Shown here in pieces: positions 43,871 to 56,319 of a DNA stretch of 64,000 bases (position 1 is the first letter of the stretch; every line of letters begins with the position of its first letter). Source of the stretch: Podocnemis expansa (lineage: Eukaryota; Chordata; Testudines; Podocnemididae); NCBI GenBank assembly GCA_007922195.1, contig ML682118.1, positions 1,668,393-1,732,392 of the forward strand. The letters run 5' to 3'. The notes below the pieces were generated by a model. It had not been told where the DNA came from. It did no database searches and saw nothing but the letters and a program-made list of their open reading frames with translations. Both the position numbers and the translations under genes were made by a program.

Positions 43871-44027
43871 CCTGAGGGAATAATTTTGGTACCAACCCAC
43901 AATATTATAATGTTGATTTAGATGTTAACATTGATGAAGAATACACAACAGCACTTGGAAAATGGTTCCAGCAGTTAATTGCTCTCCTTGTTAAAAAAAG
44001 TATCCTTTACTAGCATTCTGGATGTCT

Positions 44028-44200
44028 ATGTCTACAGTTAGAAGGTTAGCTCGAATCACCTTAATTCAAACTAATTAAAGCAAACTAATAATGAGTGGGT
44101 CAAAGTAAGGTAATTCGAACTAACATGGCCCTACTAGGAAAATCAATTTGAACTAGCATATCCATGGACAGGACTTGCTAGTCTGAAATAGGAGAGGGTC
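44028..44200. mobile_element. Harbinger-type MITE end, partner end not found
   Basis: A left end like CTATGTCTACAGTTAGAAGG with AATTCGAACTAA-type internal motifs and a segment GGAAATGTGGCAACATGGC similar to the inner ends of Harbingers 2 and 3. A right end is not visible. Confidence 0.4.
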
Positions 44201-44289
44201 ACCATGGGAAATGTGGCAACATGGCATGGAAGAAGGGCCATGCCACCACCCAGAACCAGGCTATGGGTAAAGCAGTCCCCACCCAGCTC

Positions 44290-44640
44290 TAGCCCCACTG
44301 AGCCAAGTGGTGGAGAAGGCATCCCTCACCTGTCTCCAGCCTTGCTGGCTGGGTAGGAGGGGAGGGAGAATGGGAGGGTCCACTGTGCCTGGCTTGACTC
44401 ATGCTGCCCAGGTGGGGGGAAGGGACACATTTGTCAGGCACAGGGAACACAGACCTGAGTCCAGCTTCAGCTCCATTGGCTGGGCGTGGGGAAGTGAACC
44501 CCATGCCCAGCTTCAGTCCTGTTGGCCGGACAGAGAAATCACCTAGCTCAATCCATGCTGGCTAGGTGTGAGGAAAAGGCCCCCGCACCTAACTGGAGCC
44601 CCTCTGGCCGGGATGGGAAGGGACCCCCATGGCCTGCTCC
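44290..44640. repeat. GC-rich minisatellite, units of about 60 bp
   Basis: Five or six diverged units containing CAGCCTTGCTGGCTGGG or CAGTCCTGTTGGCCGG followed by GAGGGGAAGGGA-like runs. The unit resembles that of 17130-18290. Confidence 0.7.
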
Positions 44641-46867
44641 GGGCTTGTTTGCCATTCCTGGCTCCAGCCCTGCTTAAATTGTGGGCACCAGACCCGGAAT
44701 CAGGAATGGTTGCACCATTGCCAGATCAAAGGTAAAGTAACTTCTCTATGCTTACTTGATATTCCCCTGTTTCTGCATCTCAGAATCCCATTAGTTCGTA
44801 TTCAGAGTATTATACTCCATGACTCCCAAATCATTTTCAAAGTCTCTGCTTCCTCACATAGAGTCTCTTATAATTACAGTTAAGATATTTTGTTCCTAGA
44901 TGTGTAGTACATTTATATTTAGCCCTATTAAAATCCCAATTTAACATGTTATCCAGATGAATTCATACCAGTAACCCTGTCCTCTTCATGATGTACCATG
45001 ATTTACCCCAAATTTTATGTCATCATCTAACTTGACCAGAGATCATTTTATGTTGTTTTTTCTCAAGATCTTTGATAAAATGTTAAATAGTGCAGGGTGA
45101 AAACCAGTCCTCACAGGATGCCACTAGAAACACTCTCCATCACTGGGGAATAGATGCTTCTTTGTCTAATTTCCACATGTTCTAACACAGTTCAAGTTTC
45201 CCTACATAAAAGCACATATGAACGAATATAGTATTCACCACTCCACTTCCTCTGGAGCACCACATTTATCTAATGAATAAGCAAAATTACAAAAAAACAA
45301 GTGAAGCTATTTTTACAATTGGAATTTTAACTACAAGTTGTGGTGTCCATCATTTTAATTAAGAAAAGAAAGTTAATATTTTGACCTAAATGATTTAAAA
45401 AAAAAACACAGTACTTCATTTTTGCATTGCAAATTCTTCTAAATATCTCAAAGTCCTCCTGATCTGTAGCTCTCATTCCAGGTTGCTTAATTATTCACTC
45501 ATGGCTCTTTCCATTAGTCCACACTGGTTTCATACATAGATATCCTTAATACAGTGTGCCATAATCTTAGCCCTGGAGTTCTAAGGGTGGGGGAGGGGGG
45601 ATTAGAATTTCCCTTCTTTAAATACGTTTACATTTTCAAAATATCTCATGAAATTATATGGCAAAGCCTGTCTCCTTCAGATACATAAAATAATGATGAT
45701 TTATTGTTCCACAGTGAAAAAATATTTTTAACGGATCTCATCTACACTAAAGCCTGCATTTGAGGCTCTGAGTAAACAAGAAAATTGTGGTTCTCTGTGT
45801 CAAAGTAGTTCAGATTTTCCAGAATGCAGCTTGTCACAATTATAGCTCATCTAGTCATCTCATAGAGATATTGAGATTTATATCAACTTAATAACTGGCT
45901 CAGGGCTTCCAAAATTCAGCACATCAGATTGTAGAATCAATTTCCAAAGGAGTTTAGGATAGTCAAGACACAGTGGAAGGTACTTCTAGTTAAGAAAGTC
46001 TTCCCACCATAACCAGGATGTCACATATTATCTTTAACCTAAAAATAGAACTTTCCCAAGAAAAATTCCATGGCCAAAGAAGAGACAAGAGATGTCAATT
46101 TTAGCAAAGCTACTGATAACTTCCTACCTGAATCTGTTTAACTGGTGATCTGATTCAGTATTCATGAATACTAAACAAATAGATAAAAAGAATATAAAAA
46201 AATAATTACCTTGTCAATATATGATAAAATTCCTGTGATTAAGGATCTTTGGTACTTTCAGAAGTTTAAATGCTTTGAGCTGAACCTTGATTCTTATATT
46301 ATATTCTTTAATATTCTCTGGGAAAACTAGCATTTATAAATGCTGGGTTGTAGGCAATTATGTCAGTATCTGAGTGCATCTTCTGGGATCCGTCAATGGC
46401 TCAGGGAGGAGAAGAGCTTATTATGAATGCACAAATGAGTTGTATTAATTAAGCACAAAGCTGTAACTTTAACCAGTTTTGAGCAGACATTCAAAGTACA
46501 TGCCTTGTGATGAGAACACAAGAATGATGGTCAATGGATGATTCCCTCAGGACACTATTCCATAGTCTACCAAGGGGAGCATTTGATGGATTAGTTCCAG
46601 GGCACTATTTGAGTAGTCATGGTCATATATTAAGATAAGAGACTATAATTCAGTGAACCTGGGACTCGATTAATGAAGAACCTTAGGTATGGCAACATTG
46701 CCTGATGCCGCACATAACTTTGAAATGCCTAGAAGATCACTAGAATTCACAGACTGGTGCCTAGTGGTTAGAATATTTTGGTGACACAGATCTTAGAAAT
46801 GGCTTGGAAATGGTATATAGAATTATGAAGTCAGCTTTCAGGGTAAGCAGGATGCAATGACCCTCAG
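44641..46867. other. Intergenic, no gene seen
   Basis: AT-rich DNA. The longest open stretches lack domains and codon bias, and I recognised no repeat family. Confidence 0.45.
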
Positions 46868-47448
46868 TATCAAGCAAGGAGTTCTGTGGCACTTAAAGAT
46901 TAGCAAATTTATGTATCTCATGAGCTTTCATGGTAGAAAATTCCACTTTGTCAGAGGCTTTGAAGATGGGAGACCTTACAGAATGTGAGGAAAATAAATG
47001 CAGGGAAGTGTAAGTCACGGGATAGGGTCATACTGAAACAGCAAATCAAAGCAAGTTGTTAAGATTCAAACATGGGGAAACAGCACATAGAAGAAGGTGA
47101 GGTCAGATCACCTGTTGTAATGGGAGAAGAACCCATAGACACAGTTTAATCCTGCTTTCACATCATTGAATCTGCATATCAGTTCCAATTTTGCTGTTTC
47201 TCTTTCAAGTCTTGATTCCCTACTGACTTGCTTGAACTGTTGTTAACAATCAACAGTGTTTATTCAGTATGTCCTGATCTCATGACTTACACTTCCTTGA
47301 ATTTATTTCCCTCCCATTCTCTAAATTTCCCCATCTTCAAAGCATCTAATGAAGTGGGATTTTCTCCCAGGAAAGCTAAAGCAATGAATAAATCTGTTAG
47401 TCTTTACATGCCACAGGACTCCTTGCTTGTTTTTATCTGCATAAACTA
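46868..47448. mobile_element. Penelope-like inverted unit with remnant GIY-YIG C-terminus
   Basis: The left arm (46868-47215) is the minus-strand 3' end of a Penelope-like element and includes the C-terminal code (ETAKLELICRFNDVKAGLN, then CVYGFFSHYNR) before the UTR. The right arm (about 47230-47448) is the same UTR on plus (CTTCAAAGCATCTAATGAAG, AAATCTGTTAGTCTTTACA). The loop is about 90 bp of coding DNA. No reverse transcriptase. Confidence 0.75.
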
Positions 47449-47542
47449 GATGACCTTTTGATGCTCCTTCCACTGTGCATTTCTATAGTCCTTTTCTTTG
47501 ATTCTATGGAAAGCAGCATGATCAGATACTTTAAATTCTGAT

Positions 47543-48125
47543 CATAGAATCATACAATCATGGAAGATTAGTATTAGAAGTGAACTCAGGAGGTAATCTA
47601 GTCCAATCCCCTGCTCAAAGAAAGACCAGCCTAACTAAATCATCCCAGCTAGAGTTCTGTCAAGCACACACCTTAAAAACCTCTAAGGATGGAGATTCCA
47701 GTGCTTCACCATGATCCTCCTAAAAAAGTTTGTCTCAGTAGTCAGCCTAGACCTTCTCCACTGCAAGTTGACCATTGCTCCTACTTCTGCCATCTATTCT
47801 GAATGAAAATTGTCTAGTTTTTTTTTCCTCCCTGCAGTCCCTTTCAGCTTATCACATCCCCCTCATTCTTCTCTTCTGCAGACTAAAGAAGCCCACTTTC
47901 CTCAGACTCTCCTATAAGGAATGCAGTCTAGCCCCATAATTATTTTTGTTGCTCTCCACTAAACTCTTTCCAATTAGTTTACATTCTTTCTATACTAGGA
48001 GGCCCAAAACAGGACACAGTATTACAAATGAGGCTTCACCAATGCCAAACGGAGGGTAATAATCATCTTCCTTCATCTATTGGCAATATTCATACAAATA
48101 CAGTAGTTCCCTAATGTAGCTTAAA
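47543..48125 (-). mobile_element. CR1 LINE 3' end (antisense)
   Basis: Begins CATAGAATCATACAATCATG; continues TCCAATCCCCTGCTCAAAG and ends near the GCCAAACGGAGGG segment at about 48050. Confidence 0.8.
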
Positions 48126-48289
48126 CCTTACAACCCATTGAAGTCCCAGCATCATACTCTTAGTAAATTATTATGTTTGGGATTTGTAGGGGTCTGTATG
48201 GCATCAGTTCTCGATTTTCAGTTACTTACTATTACATTACGAACGTCACATAATTCTCTCTTGAAATCTTTCTATTACAAATTTCATAT
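48126..48289. other. Short intergenic segment, no gene seen
   Basis: No recognisable feature. Confidence 0.35.
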
Positions 48290-48600
48290 AAGTAGACAAT
48301 CATACAAGATAAGGGGCAGAGGAAGTAATCTTATGGGGTGATCCAGTCCAGCCCCTGCTCAAAGCAGCACTAACTGCAACTAGACCATCCCAAACCGGGT
48401 TTTGTCTAACTGGGCGTTAAAAATGTCAAATGTTGGAGACTCTTTAGGGAACCCATTCCAGTGTTTCACCACACTCCTACTGAATATTTTTTCCTATTAT
48501 CCAGCCTAAATCTTCCTCCTGCAACTTGAGACCATTTCTCATTGCTCAATCATTGATGCCTCTGAGAACAGATTAGAAGTTTGCGTCATGCTTTTTAAAA
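48290..48600 (-). mobile_element. CR1 LINE 3' fragment (antisense)
   Basis: Segments GATCCAGTCCAGCCCCTGC and CATTCCAGTGTTTCACCACA of the CR1 3' region, degraded at both ends. Confidence 0.7.
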
Positions 48601-48689
48601 TTGTTCCCTTTCAAAATACACTGAATTTATACAGCTCTTAGAAGAACAAGGGTCTTATTCTAACAGAATTTTAAACATTGCAGGTCAGA

Positions 48690-48800
48690 TTGTTAAAGGT
48701 ATTTAGTTCCCCAGTGAGATTTTAAAAGCCCCTATGGCACCTAACACTCAGTGTCATCAATGTGTTTTAGATGCTTTTGAAAATCCCAATAAACAACGTA
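48690..48800. repeat. Palindromic dispersed repeat
   Basis: GGTATTTAGTTCCCCAGTGA against a complementary CTTTTGAAAATCCCAATA side. Same family as 19715-19800 and 42175-42270. Confidence 0.5.
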
Positions 48801-51140
48801 AGCAATTAAAATTCTTTTAAAAAAAGAAAGAAAAAGAAAGAAACACGTCTTCCATTCCTTATGCTTAGCTGCCCTCTGCTGCTCATTTTATTTCACATAA
48901 AATTAGATCAGTTTTTAAGGGTTTCAAATTTCTGCTATATTTTATTGTTTTAGTGCACTTCTTTTGTGAACATAGCTAGTTGAAAATGTAGTGATGGAAT
49001 AGTTTTCCACCTCAAAAGTGGTAATTCAACAAAAGCAAAACTTCTTTTGTAGAAATGTATACATTTTGTTAAAATTTTCCACAGGAAAAGAGGATCAAAT
49101 GTTTCCTTTTGATGCTATCCTGTTGATTATTTTATTATATTCATTGGCAAGAAACATTTTAAACTTCAGTTGGATGCCTAGTTCCATGTTCTGAATACTC
49201 TAAGTGAAGCATAGCATAAATAGAAGAGGGCAAACACTTAGTGCTAATCCAGTTTTAGCTTTCTAGACCCTGATTCAGCTGAAGAATGACTTTTAATTGG
49301 ACTGACCCTTGATTTTAACCCTTTTTTGGCATCCCAGGGACTCCATCTTCCTAGCATCATGAGCATTCCCAAGTTAGAGATACACAGAGAAGTCCCTCAG
49401 TTCTGTTTTAATGACACAGGTGTCATCTAGGTCATGCAGCATATCAACCTATGGGCAGAAAGTCATATTGGGTCAGATATGAAATCAATAGGAAGCTTCC
49501 AATCAAGTTTAGCTCTTTTGGTATCATGCTCAATTCAAGAACTTTTAGGGTCATATTTTACCATCATGAAGGCTGGATAGCTATGTAGCTGGTTAGCTAG
49601 ATCATTCTCACTTATTTTCAACAGAAAAGAATTTGCTATGGATGTCTGAATGCTTGACAAACCACACATTCTTTGTGGGCTTTGTTCAGTGCATTCACTG
49701 TTGTTTCTTTGGCTGTATGTGTGAAGGTTCATTGATGTGGCCAGGAAAGCACAGGATTCCTAGCACACTTTCTTTGGGTTCCTCAGTGCATTACGTATGC
49801 ACTGCAAATAGCCTTCTTTGTAAAGCAAACATGGAGTCTTGTGGCACTTTTAAATCTTCCTCTGCGTATCTCTTTCCACACAGCTATTAATGGCCATCAT
49901 GAGTGAAGCCTCCTATAGTTTCATTCCAGCTGATAGCAACATAGTGGCAGAGTAAAAGACCAGAATTCTATTTCCAGCTCCTGTACAAATGCAGGAATAG
50001 GGTTCTGATGCCACATTTATGGGAAGAGAGAGAAAGAGGCACCATTACCCTTTCCTTGGGTCTTGCCAGTCTGCTACTCATATCAAACAAAATGCTTTCT
50101 AATTTGATCAGAGTGCATTGCAAAGTTTCATTGTGTCAAAGGGTGCAACCTCAGCAAGAAATTAAGACTAAAATAAAACTTTGGCACAAAAAGCTGAATT
50201 TTCATGGAGGCTTTGTGCATTTTTCTTTTATGCTATTAAAATCATTTTTTTTTTAAGTGGAAATCTTCAGTGGACTCAGTGGGGTTCAGATGGTGACAGA
50301 TTGGTTCTAGAGAATGACTAGACAAGCTTTTCTCCATCATGAAGTATTTACCCAGATTAAAAGTTTGTGGAGAGACCCAAATTTCTTACATCTCAACTGT
50401 AACCATACACAGAAGACGAAAAATTGGAATTTTAACCTAAATGGGTGCTTGGTGTCTGTGATCCCAAGCTCAACAACATGAGTATGGAGACCACCCTTTC
50501 ACTTCTTTCTTATCCTCAGACCATATATCAGACAGCTGGTAGAGCTTGCCAACAAACCCATTTTTCCAGTGCCTGATCCACCATTTTCCTGCTGATGACT
50601 GGGAAGGAAGGAGATAGGCTGTTTAATTGCTTACCCATGCTTCTGTATGGTTGTTGATGAGAGCTTAGCACATAAACTGCATAGGATGATTGATATGACA
50701 CAGGATATAGAAAAGGAATTGCTACCTTGCAAAATGTGACAAGATGTCACTGGAAGCTCTGGGTAGGCAAGGGGCTGTTATGCTATATAAAGATCTCTAT
50801 GTGGCTGCAGAAAATAAGGATTAGAAAGCAAGCAGCTTCAAGGGCTGGATTCTCAGTCCTAGTTTTGCCTATTTTCTAGGTGCTTAGTTATTTGGATGGG
50901 TTATGGGCTTGCCAGTGAATCTAAACAGAAGACAAGTTTTTGGTTTTTTTTTTGTCGAGGAATCAGGCTACAAATGGCTTTTACAGAGATACATGGAGTG
51001 CACAGCAGGAATATTCACACTCAAAACTGAATGTACAGAATTTTTAACTTTTATTATGATAGGATAAAATAATAACAAATGAATGCACGTGTACTTAAAT
51101 TACAGTCTTATGCTAGATCACATATGCTATGTACTTATAA
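48801..51140. other. Intergenic, no gene seen
   Basis: AT-rich DNA. A short scrap of Penelope-like 3' tail (ATGGAGTCTTGTGGCAC) sits near 49830. No coding region recognised. Confidence 0.4.
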
Positions 51141-51667
51141 GGTATGTACACACACACTGTTTAAATCAAAATAACTCTGGCAATTTCAATTTAAAAAATG
51201 GTAGGTCCACACAACATTCCCTTATTTCAAAATGAGGAGCTCCTTCATTTTGATATAAGGAAAGGTATATCAATATAATAAAACCTAGTATTAGCCAGAT
51301 ATGACAGTTAAAACAAAATTATTATTTCGAAATAACACAGTGCAGACATATTATTTCGATTTAACTGTTAAATTGATTTAACACTTTTTGCCCTTCTCCT
51401 TCCCAGGTGCTTTCCTTTTTCTATCTATCCGGTGAGGGCATGGCCCAGTGAGGGGGCCATGTTGCCACACCTCCCATGGTGCCCCTCTCCTGAATCAAAA
51501 TAGTAAGTCCTGTGTCTGGATATGCTGTTTTGATTTTGTTGTTGTTGTTGTTGTAAACCTGTTAAATCAATTTAACTTAAATTGATTTAATGATTTTATA
51601 TTGATTTTATTATAAATTTTAAATCAATATAAGTAAAATCAATTGAACCTTGTATGTGTAAACCTAA
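51141..51667. mobile_element. Harbinger-type MITE with internal Harbinger segment
   Basis: Ends GGTATGTACACACACAC and GGTTTACACATAC (complement). The interior has TTATTTCGAAATAAC runs and a GGCCATGTTGCCACACC segment in reverse, homologous to the left subterminal part of Harbingers 2 and 3 (about 13440-13530 and 25230-25330), so it is probably an internally deleted derivative. A (TTG)n stretch near 51540 is inside. Confidence 0.65.
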
Positions 51668-51988
51668 TCATAGTGTATGCTTTGGAATAATATAGTTCCA
51701 CTCTTCCTTGCTGACCTGGTTGGGAAAGATGTCTAGTAAACCAACTTTTGAGCTGGGTTGTGGAGAGTTTGACAATGCTAAGGCCAGAAGCAATAGGCTG
51801 TAGTTCCAAATAACCCTAAGGCAAGCTACCAAACAAAACAAGCACTAAAGAAGAATCTCAGAAGAAGGACTAGCTGGTGATCACAGCCCAATAAAATAGT
51901 TTGCCCCCTTTATACCCTATCCAGTATGGGTATAAGTCTAAAATTATCTCCTTCACCCCAAAATTGCTAGGGTACAATTATTCAATAG

Positions 51989-52193
51989 CAGGGGTCAACA
52001 ACCTTCAGCAAGAGCCATGTTCAATTTCAAACTTGCCCTTCTCCCAGTGCCAGCAGCAGTGTTGGCAGTAGGGAGGGGGCCATTCTACTAGGTGTGATGG
52101 CGGCAGGGATAGTTTGCAGCAAAATTGGTGTGTATGCTTCACTTTTGGTGCATGCATGGCAGGTTGCCAGTACCTCTTCTATAGGTTGGTGGG
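51989..52193. other. Possible hAT-end fragment and unassigned DNA
   Basis: CAGGGGTCAACAACCTTCAG at 51987 resembles a hAT terminal repeat, but no matching second end was found. Confidence 0.3.
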
Positions 52194-52201
52194 TTTGTGT
52201 G

Positions 52202-52558
52202 CAATGTTCCCTCTAATTTTTTGTAGGCTGTGTGCAGAAAAAAATTCTTTTGTGCAAATTTTTGGAGCTGGTGTGCAAATTTGTATGGCCTCTAGTGAAT
52301 GTGGTCCAACTTGTGAGCCCAATGCAGCAAGTGTGTAGGATGCAATTAATATATTATCTTTATTTTGATATGGTGATGGAAATGATATGATACATTACAA
52401 ACCTTATCTGAAATATGCTACTTGAAACAGCTTTCTTAAAGTAGCATAAAAATATTTACACTGTTGAATTTTTTTTGTGCATGTTTTATTTTGGTGTGTG
52501 CACAAAGGTTCACAACCTGTGTGCGTGCGCACACGCGCACAGCTTAGAGGGAACATAG
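52202..52558. mobile_element. hAT-type MITE, 357 bp
   Basis: Terminal repeats CAATGTTCCCTCTAA and CTATGTTCCCTCTAA (complement), flanked by a perfect 8-bp duplication TTTGTGTG (52194-52201 and 52559-52566). A longer relative of 26165-26350 with a GCGCACACGCGCACAGC-rich right end. Confidence 0.92.
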
Positions 52559-52566
52559 TTTGTGTG

Positions 52567-53544
52567 TAGTACCGAAAGCATTTTCCTTCCATTGATCATG
52601 TCTTGTCCTTTACTATTTCTAGTGACTTTTGGTGTACTTTTACAGTTTATTTGGAGCATTAATTGGAAAGCACCTTGCTTTAAGAAATGCCATCTGAACC
52701 TATGGTAGGGTGATGAGATCAGATCTCTATATATGTAACTTCTCAAACAGCTAACCTAAATCTTCTTTGATGTGGAGTTAGCTTTTACTTCTAGTCCTAC
52801 CTTCAGTGGACTTGGAAAACAATTGATCCCCATCCTTAAAGCTCTTAAGAGATTTGAGCAGTTTTCAGATTCCCCTCATGTCTTCTTTTCTTAAGAAAAA
52901 ACACTTGTGTTTTTCATATACAAGTCAAGCTCCTTTTGGAATTTTATTACATCTTTGGTCCAAACAACTTAATGAGGCAATGAATTCTACATTCAAATTA
53001 TTGCTTTCCAAGGAAAGGACTTATGCAACTTGAGGCTTCTGAGTGTCAGGATACATTAGTTAAAATGCTCTAAGCAGTTTGAATCAACAATATCATTTGA
53101 TAGAGAAATCCAAATGTTACTGTATGATGACTGCATAGTGGCATAAAAACTGATCTACATGGTATAGCACAAATGAAATCAATCAAGACTACCTAAAAAG
53201 GCTTAAGCAATGGGCGTGTGGACTGGCATAAACACATGCATGGAGCACTGGTTTCTCTCAGAGGCAAAGGAAGCTCCTGAAGTCCAGATCAAGTCTCTTC
53301 TCAGTCAGAAACATGATGGAGTGCTTTATAGCCCAAAGGACACTGGCTGAACTCCACAAATCCAGTTCCCACACCTTCATTTGCCAGATTCCTCTGTAAC
53401 CAAGTTTACTCACTGCAAACCCACAATGTGAGCTTTGCAGATCAGAATGAAGGAAGAAAGGCTTAGTTTGTCATCAGTCTGATAAAGTAGGGTATTTGCA
53501 AAAATCTGAACTTGCTTTAGCAGAAGCCTGTGAGTCATTTTTTT
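52567..53544. other. Intergenic, no gene seen
   Basis: AT-rich DNA without recognisable features. Confidence 0.4.
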
Positions 53545-53850
53545 TCTTGAGTTCCAAAGGGGCAGCCGTGTTAGTCTAGTTCAGCAAAATAAGCAAGGAG
53601 TCCTGTGTCAGTTAAAGACTGACACATTTAATTGTCGCATCAGCTTTTGTGGGAGAAAATCCATTTCATCAGATTCTTTGAAGATGGGGGAACTTACAGA
53701 ATGGGAGGAAAATAAATGGCATTATTTTCCTCCCATTCAGTAAACTCCCCCATCTTCAAAGTGTCTGACAAAGCGAGATTTTTCTCCCATGGAAGTTCAT
53801 GTGATAAATAAATTTGTTAGTCTATAACTGCCCCAAAACTCCTTGTAAGT
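53545..53850. repeat. Penelope-like palindrome, about 5-bp loop, no ORF
   Basis: Left arm 53545-53717 (minus orientation of the 3' tail, starting from CCAAAGGGGCAGCC) and right arm 53722-53850 (plus) fold on each other around GGCA. Each arm has the CTTTGAAGATGGGGG-type segment, a degraded hammerhead-like core and the GTTAGTCT tail. It is the tightest palindrome next to that at 10658. Confidence 0.75.
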
Positions 53851-54054
53851 TTTTTTTCTCATTTATCCTCCAATGTCACCAGCCTCCATTTTCTTTTTTC
53901 CCAGGCCTGGCCCTGTATACTCAGCTCAGTATTTGGGCTGGGGGCATGAAGCAGGTGAAGCCTTTGAACATTTGTGGATTTAAATTGATAATGTGACAGT
54001 GATGTATAAGAAATACCATTCTCATTCTATTGAAGAGTTTGGGTCATTTCCTCC

Positions 54055-55032
54055 ATGGCAGACATGGATGTGGGAAATCAAACCTCCCTCAAAGAATTCA
54101 TCCTCCTGGAATTTGGTAATATTCCCAAACTTCACATCTTTCTCCTCCTGCTGATCCTTGTGAAACATGCTGTCTTCTTGGCCAGGGACATTGTCTGTTG
54201 TGTTAGTTGAAGCTGGTCAGCACTTTCATACCTGCCAAGGTAGGGTTTTGTTTTTGTTTTTGTTTTTGTTTTTCCCCCTTTGAGAGCTTGTCCTGTTTGG
54301 TAATCTGCTACTCCTCCACCACCTTGACCTAGATACTGGCCGGTTTCCTGACTAGGGACAAGACCATCTCTACGATTATTTACATCACAATTTTACTTTG
54401 TTGGTTTCCTTGCAACCACTGAGTGTTATTCCCTAGCAGGAATGTCCTATGATCCTTGTCTAGCAATATACCAACCCCGGCATTATCCAACCTTTATGAA
54501 TGACAGTTTATCCCTCCAACTAACAGCTAGATTTTGGGAAAATGGATATCTAGTCATTAACATAATACCTTCTCTAAAGTTACAATAAACTTCCTGTGGT
54601 TCTAATGAAATAGATAAATTCTTCTGTGAATCCACATAATCTATATGTCCCTACTGTGGTGACATCTACCAAATGGAGCTGGTAATTTCCCATGTGACTG
54701 CTTTAGTCATCCTGGCCCCATTTCCTTTAACTGGGATAGCCTCCATTTGTATTTTCTCCACCATACTCTAAATCTTTTACACCAACAGCAGGTAAAAGAC
54801 ATTTTCCACCTGCTTTTCCCACATAATTGTGGTGACAATTTTCTATGGGACCTCATTATTTTTATACTAATAAAAACAAACAGTCACAAACCTAAAAAAG
54901 TGTTCTCCATCTGTTACACACTTCTGATTCCTATTCTCTTCTGACCAATTCCTTCATATACAGTCTGAGAAACAAAGAAATGAAAGAAGTGTTAAGAAAC
55001 ATTATTGGTAAATGTGTAGGTTTGAGAATAAA
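54055..55032 (+). pseudogene. Olfactory receptor pseudogene, full-length outline, non-OR14 type
   Basis: ATG at 54055 opens MADMDVGNQTSLKEFILLEF (NQT site), TM1 then a stop near 54210. A (GTTTTT)n tract (54246-54274) replaces the start of TM2. After it, LSCLVICYSSTTLT, FLTRDKTIS, SYDPCLAIY where the DRY box is DPC, a TM4 gap, NEIDKFFCES in loop 2, LVISHVTALVILAPFPLTGI, HIIVVTIFYGTSLF, and KVFSICYTLLIPILF with SYSLRNKEMKEVLRNIIGK near 54960-55020. At least four frame breaks. Pattern resembles OR6/OR10/OR11-like receptors, as does 29866-30536. Confidence 0.85.
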
Positions 55033-55439
55033 ATCAAAATTTGTTTTTTGATTTTTTTTGAAAGACAAGATACTGAGGAGTGAGACTGATGTCTGCTGTA
55101 ATGGTCAGATGTCATATACTCCTTATTTCATGATAGATCTTTCATACTCTGAGGTCACAACATTTGAAGATTTGTAACTGTGAGATCAACAAAATGGAGA
55201 TCTTCATGTTCAGAATAAAATTGAGTTATAATTTGCTTGGTGAAGGTGTGTAGATGATATCATATTTCTCAATGCATTGGACTAAGACAAAGCAAGTATG
55301 CAAAATAAGGATTGAGAATTGGAACCAGGAAGGGATTTAGGCACTTCAGAGCCTCACTTCTAGCATCTTTCTGGCCAGTAGAATGCACACTCAGGATTAT
55401 GGAGAAAGGGACATGCCTACTTTGAAAAAAAGACCCACG
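55033..55439. other. Intergenic, no gene seen
   Basis: AT-rich DNA with no recognised feature. Confidence 0.4.
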
Positions 55440-55690
55440 GCAAGGCCATGGCTGGCCCAGAGCAACTGACCTGGGCTTGTGGGGCTTGGGACGTAGGCCT
55501 AAAAAATTAAATGTAGAAGTTTTGGTGTCAACTTGGGCCCCCGCAATGTGTGAGGCAGGAAGGACTCAGACCCCAAGCTGCAGCCCAAGTCCAGACATTG
55601 ACATGGCTATATTTAACCCCTCAGCGCGAGCCCTACAAATTTAACTCAATTGATGCAGGCTCAGAGATTCAATGCCTTGGTATGTTTATT
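55440..55690. repeat. GC-rich dispersed repeat, MITE-like
   Basis: GGCTGGCCCAGAGCAACTG, CTTGGGCCCCCGC, AGCTGCAGCCCAAGTCCAG and ACCCCTCAGCGCGAGCCC segments recall a compact GC-rich DNA-transposon-derived repeat common in turtles. Its ends are unclear here. Confidence 0.4.
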
Positions 55691-55918
55691 ACCACACAGA
55701 TAAGCCAAGAAAATGTGAGGTCTGAAGGGATGGTCTGCTCATCAACTGTAAATCCATGTATTGAACAGTCCAGCAGAGTCCCCATAACACACATGATGAA
55801 CACAGCTGTTTGGTAAAGCAAGATGTTTGTCTCCATTATAAGTTGTCTCCATAATCATAGTATCCTTTTTTTATGTGGCTTAGGAATAGTGCCATTGACT
55901 TTTCAGGTCTCATTTTCA

Positions 55919-55950
55919 CAATTCTATTCTATTCTATTCTACTCTATTTT
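55919..55950. repeat. (ATTCT)n microsatellite
   Basis: About six ATTCT units with minor changes. Confidence 0.8.
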
Positions 55951-56319
55951 ATTGTACTGCAGACAAAACATTTCAATGATTCCCCCCATGAAATTTTCAG
56001 CTGAATAAATATATTCTCACAAAACACTTTGGCTGCATTGAATCACTGTTTTTAAATGGAAGGCTCTTCCACTGTGGTAACTTAAACCAAGCTTACTGAA
56101 AATAATTGTGTACACAACCCCTTACTATGAGCGCTGACTGAAAGCGTGTTCTGAAAACCGTTCCATAACAAGGAAGAAGAAGGTTAACGGAAACCCACTC
56201 AAAAAAACCCAGAAGCATCTGTATGTATTTACATGACTGTAGTTCACAGGATGCATTTCTGCTCTTTCTCTCCATTTTTACAGATCCAGTAATTCAGGAA
56301 TTCATAGGTTCAAAGTTAA

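Noticed and set aside
51989..52193. A full hAT element at 51.99 kb
   Set aside because: Only one end-like sequence was found and no target duplication, so it was recorded only as a possible fragment.
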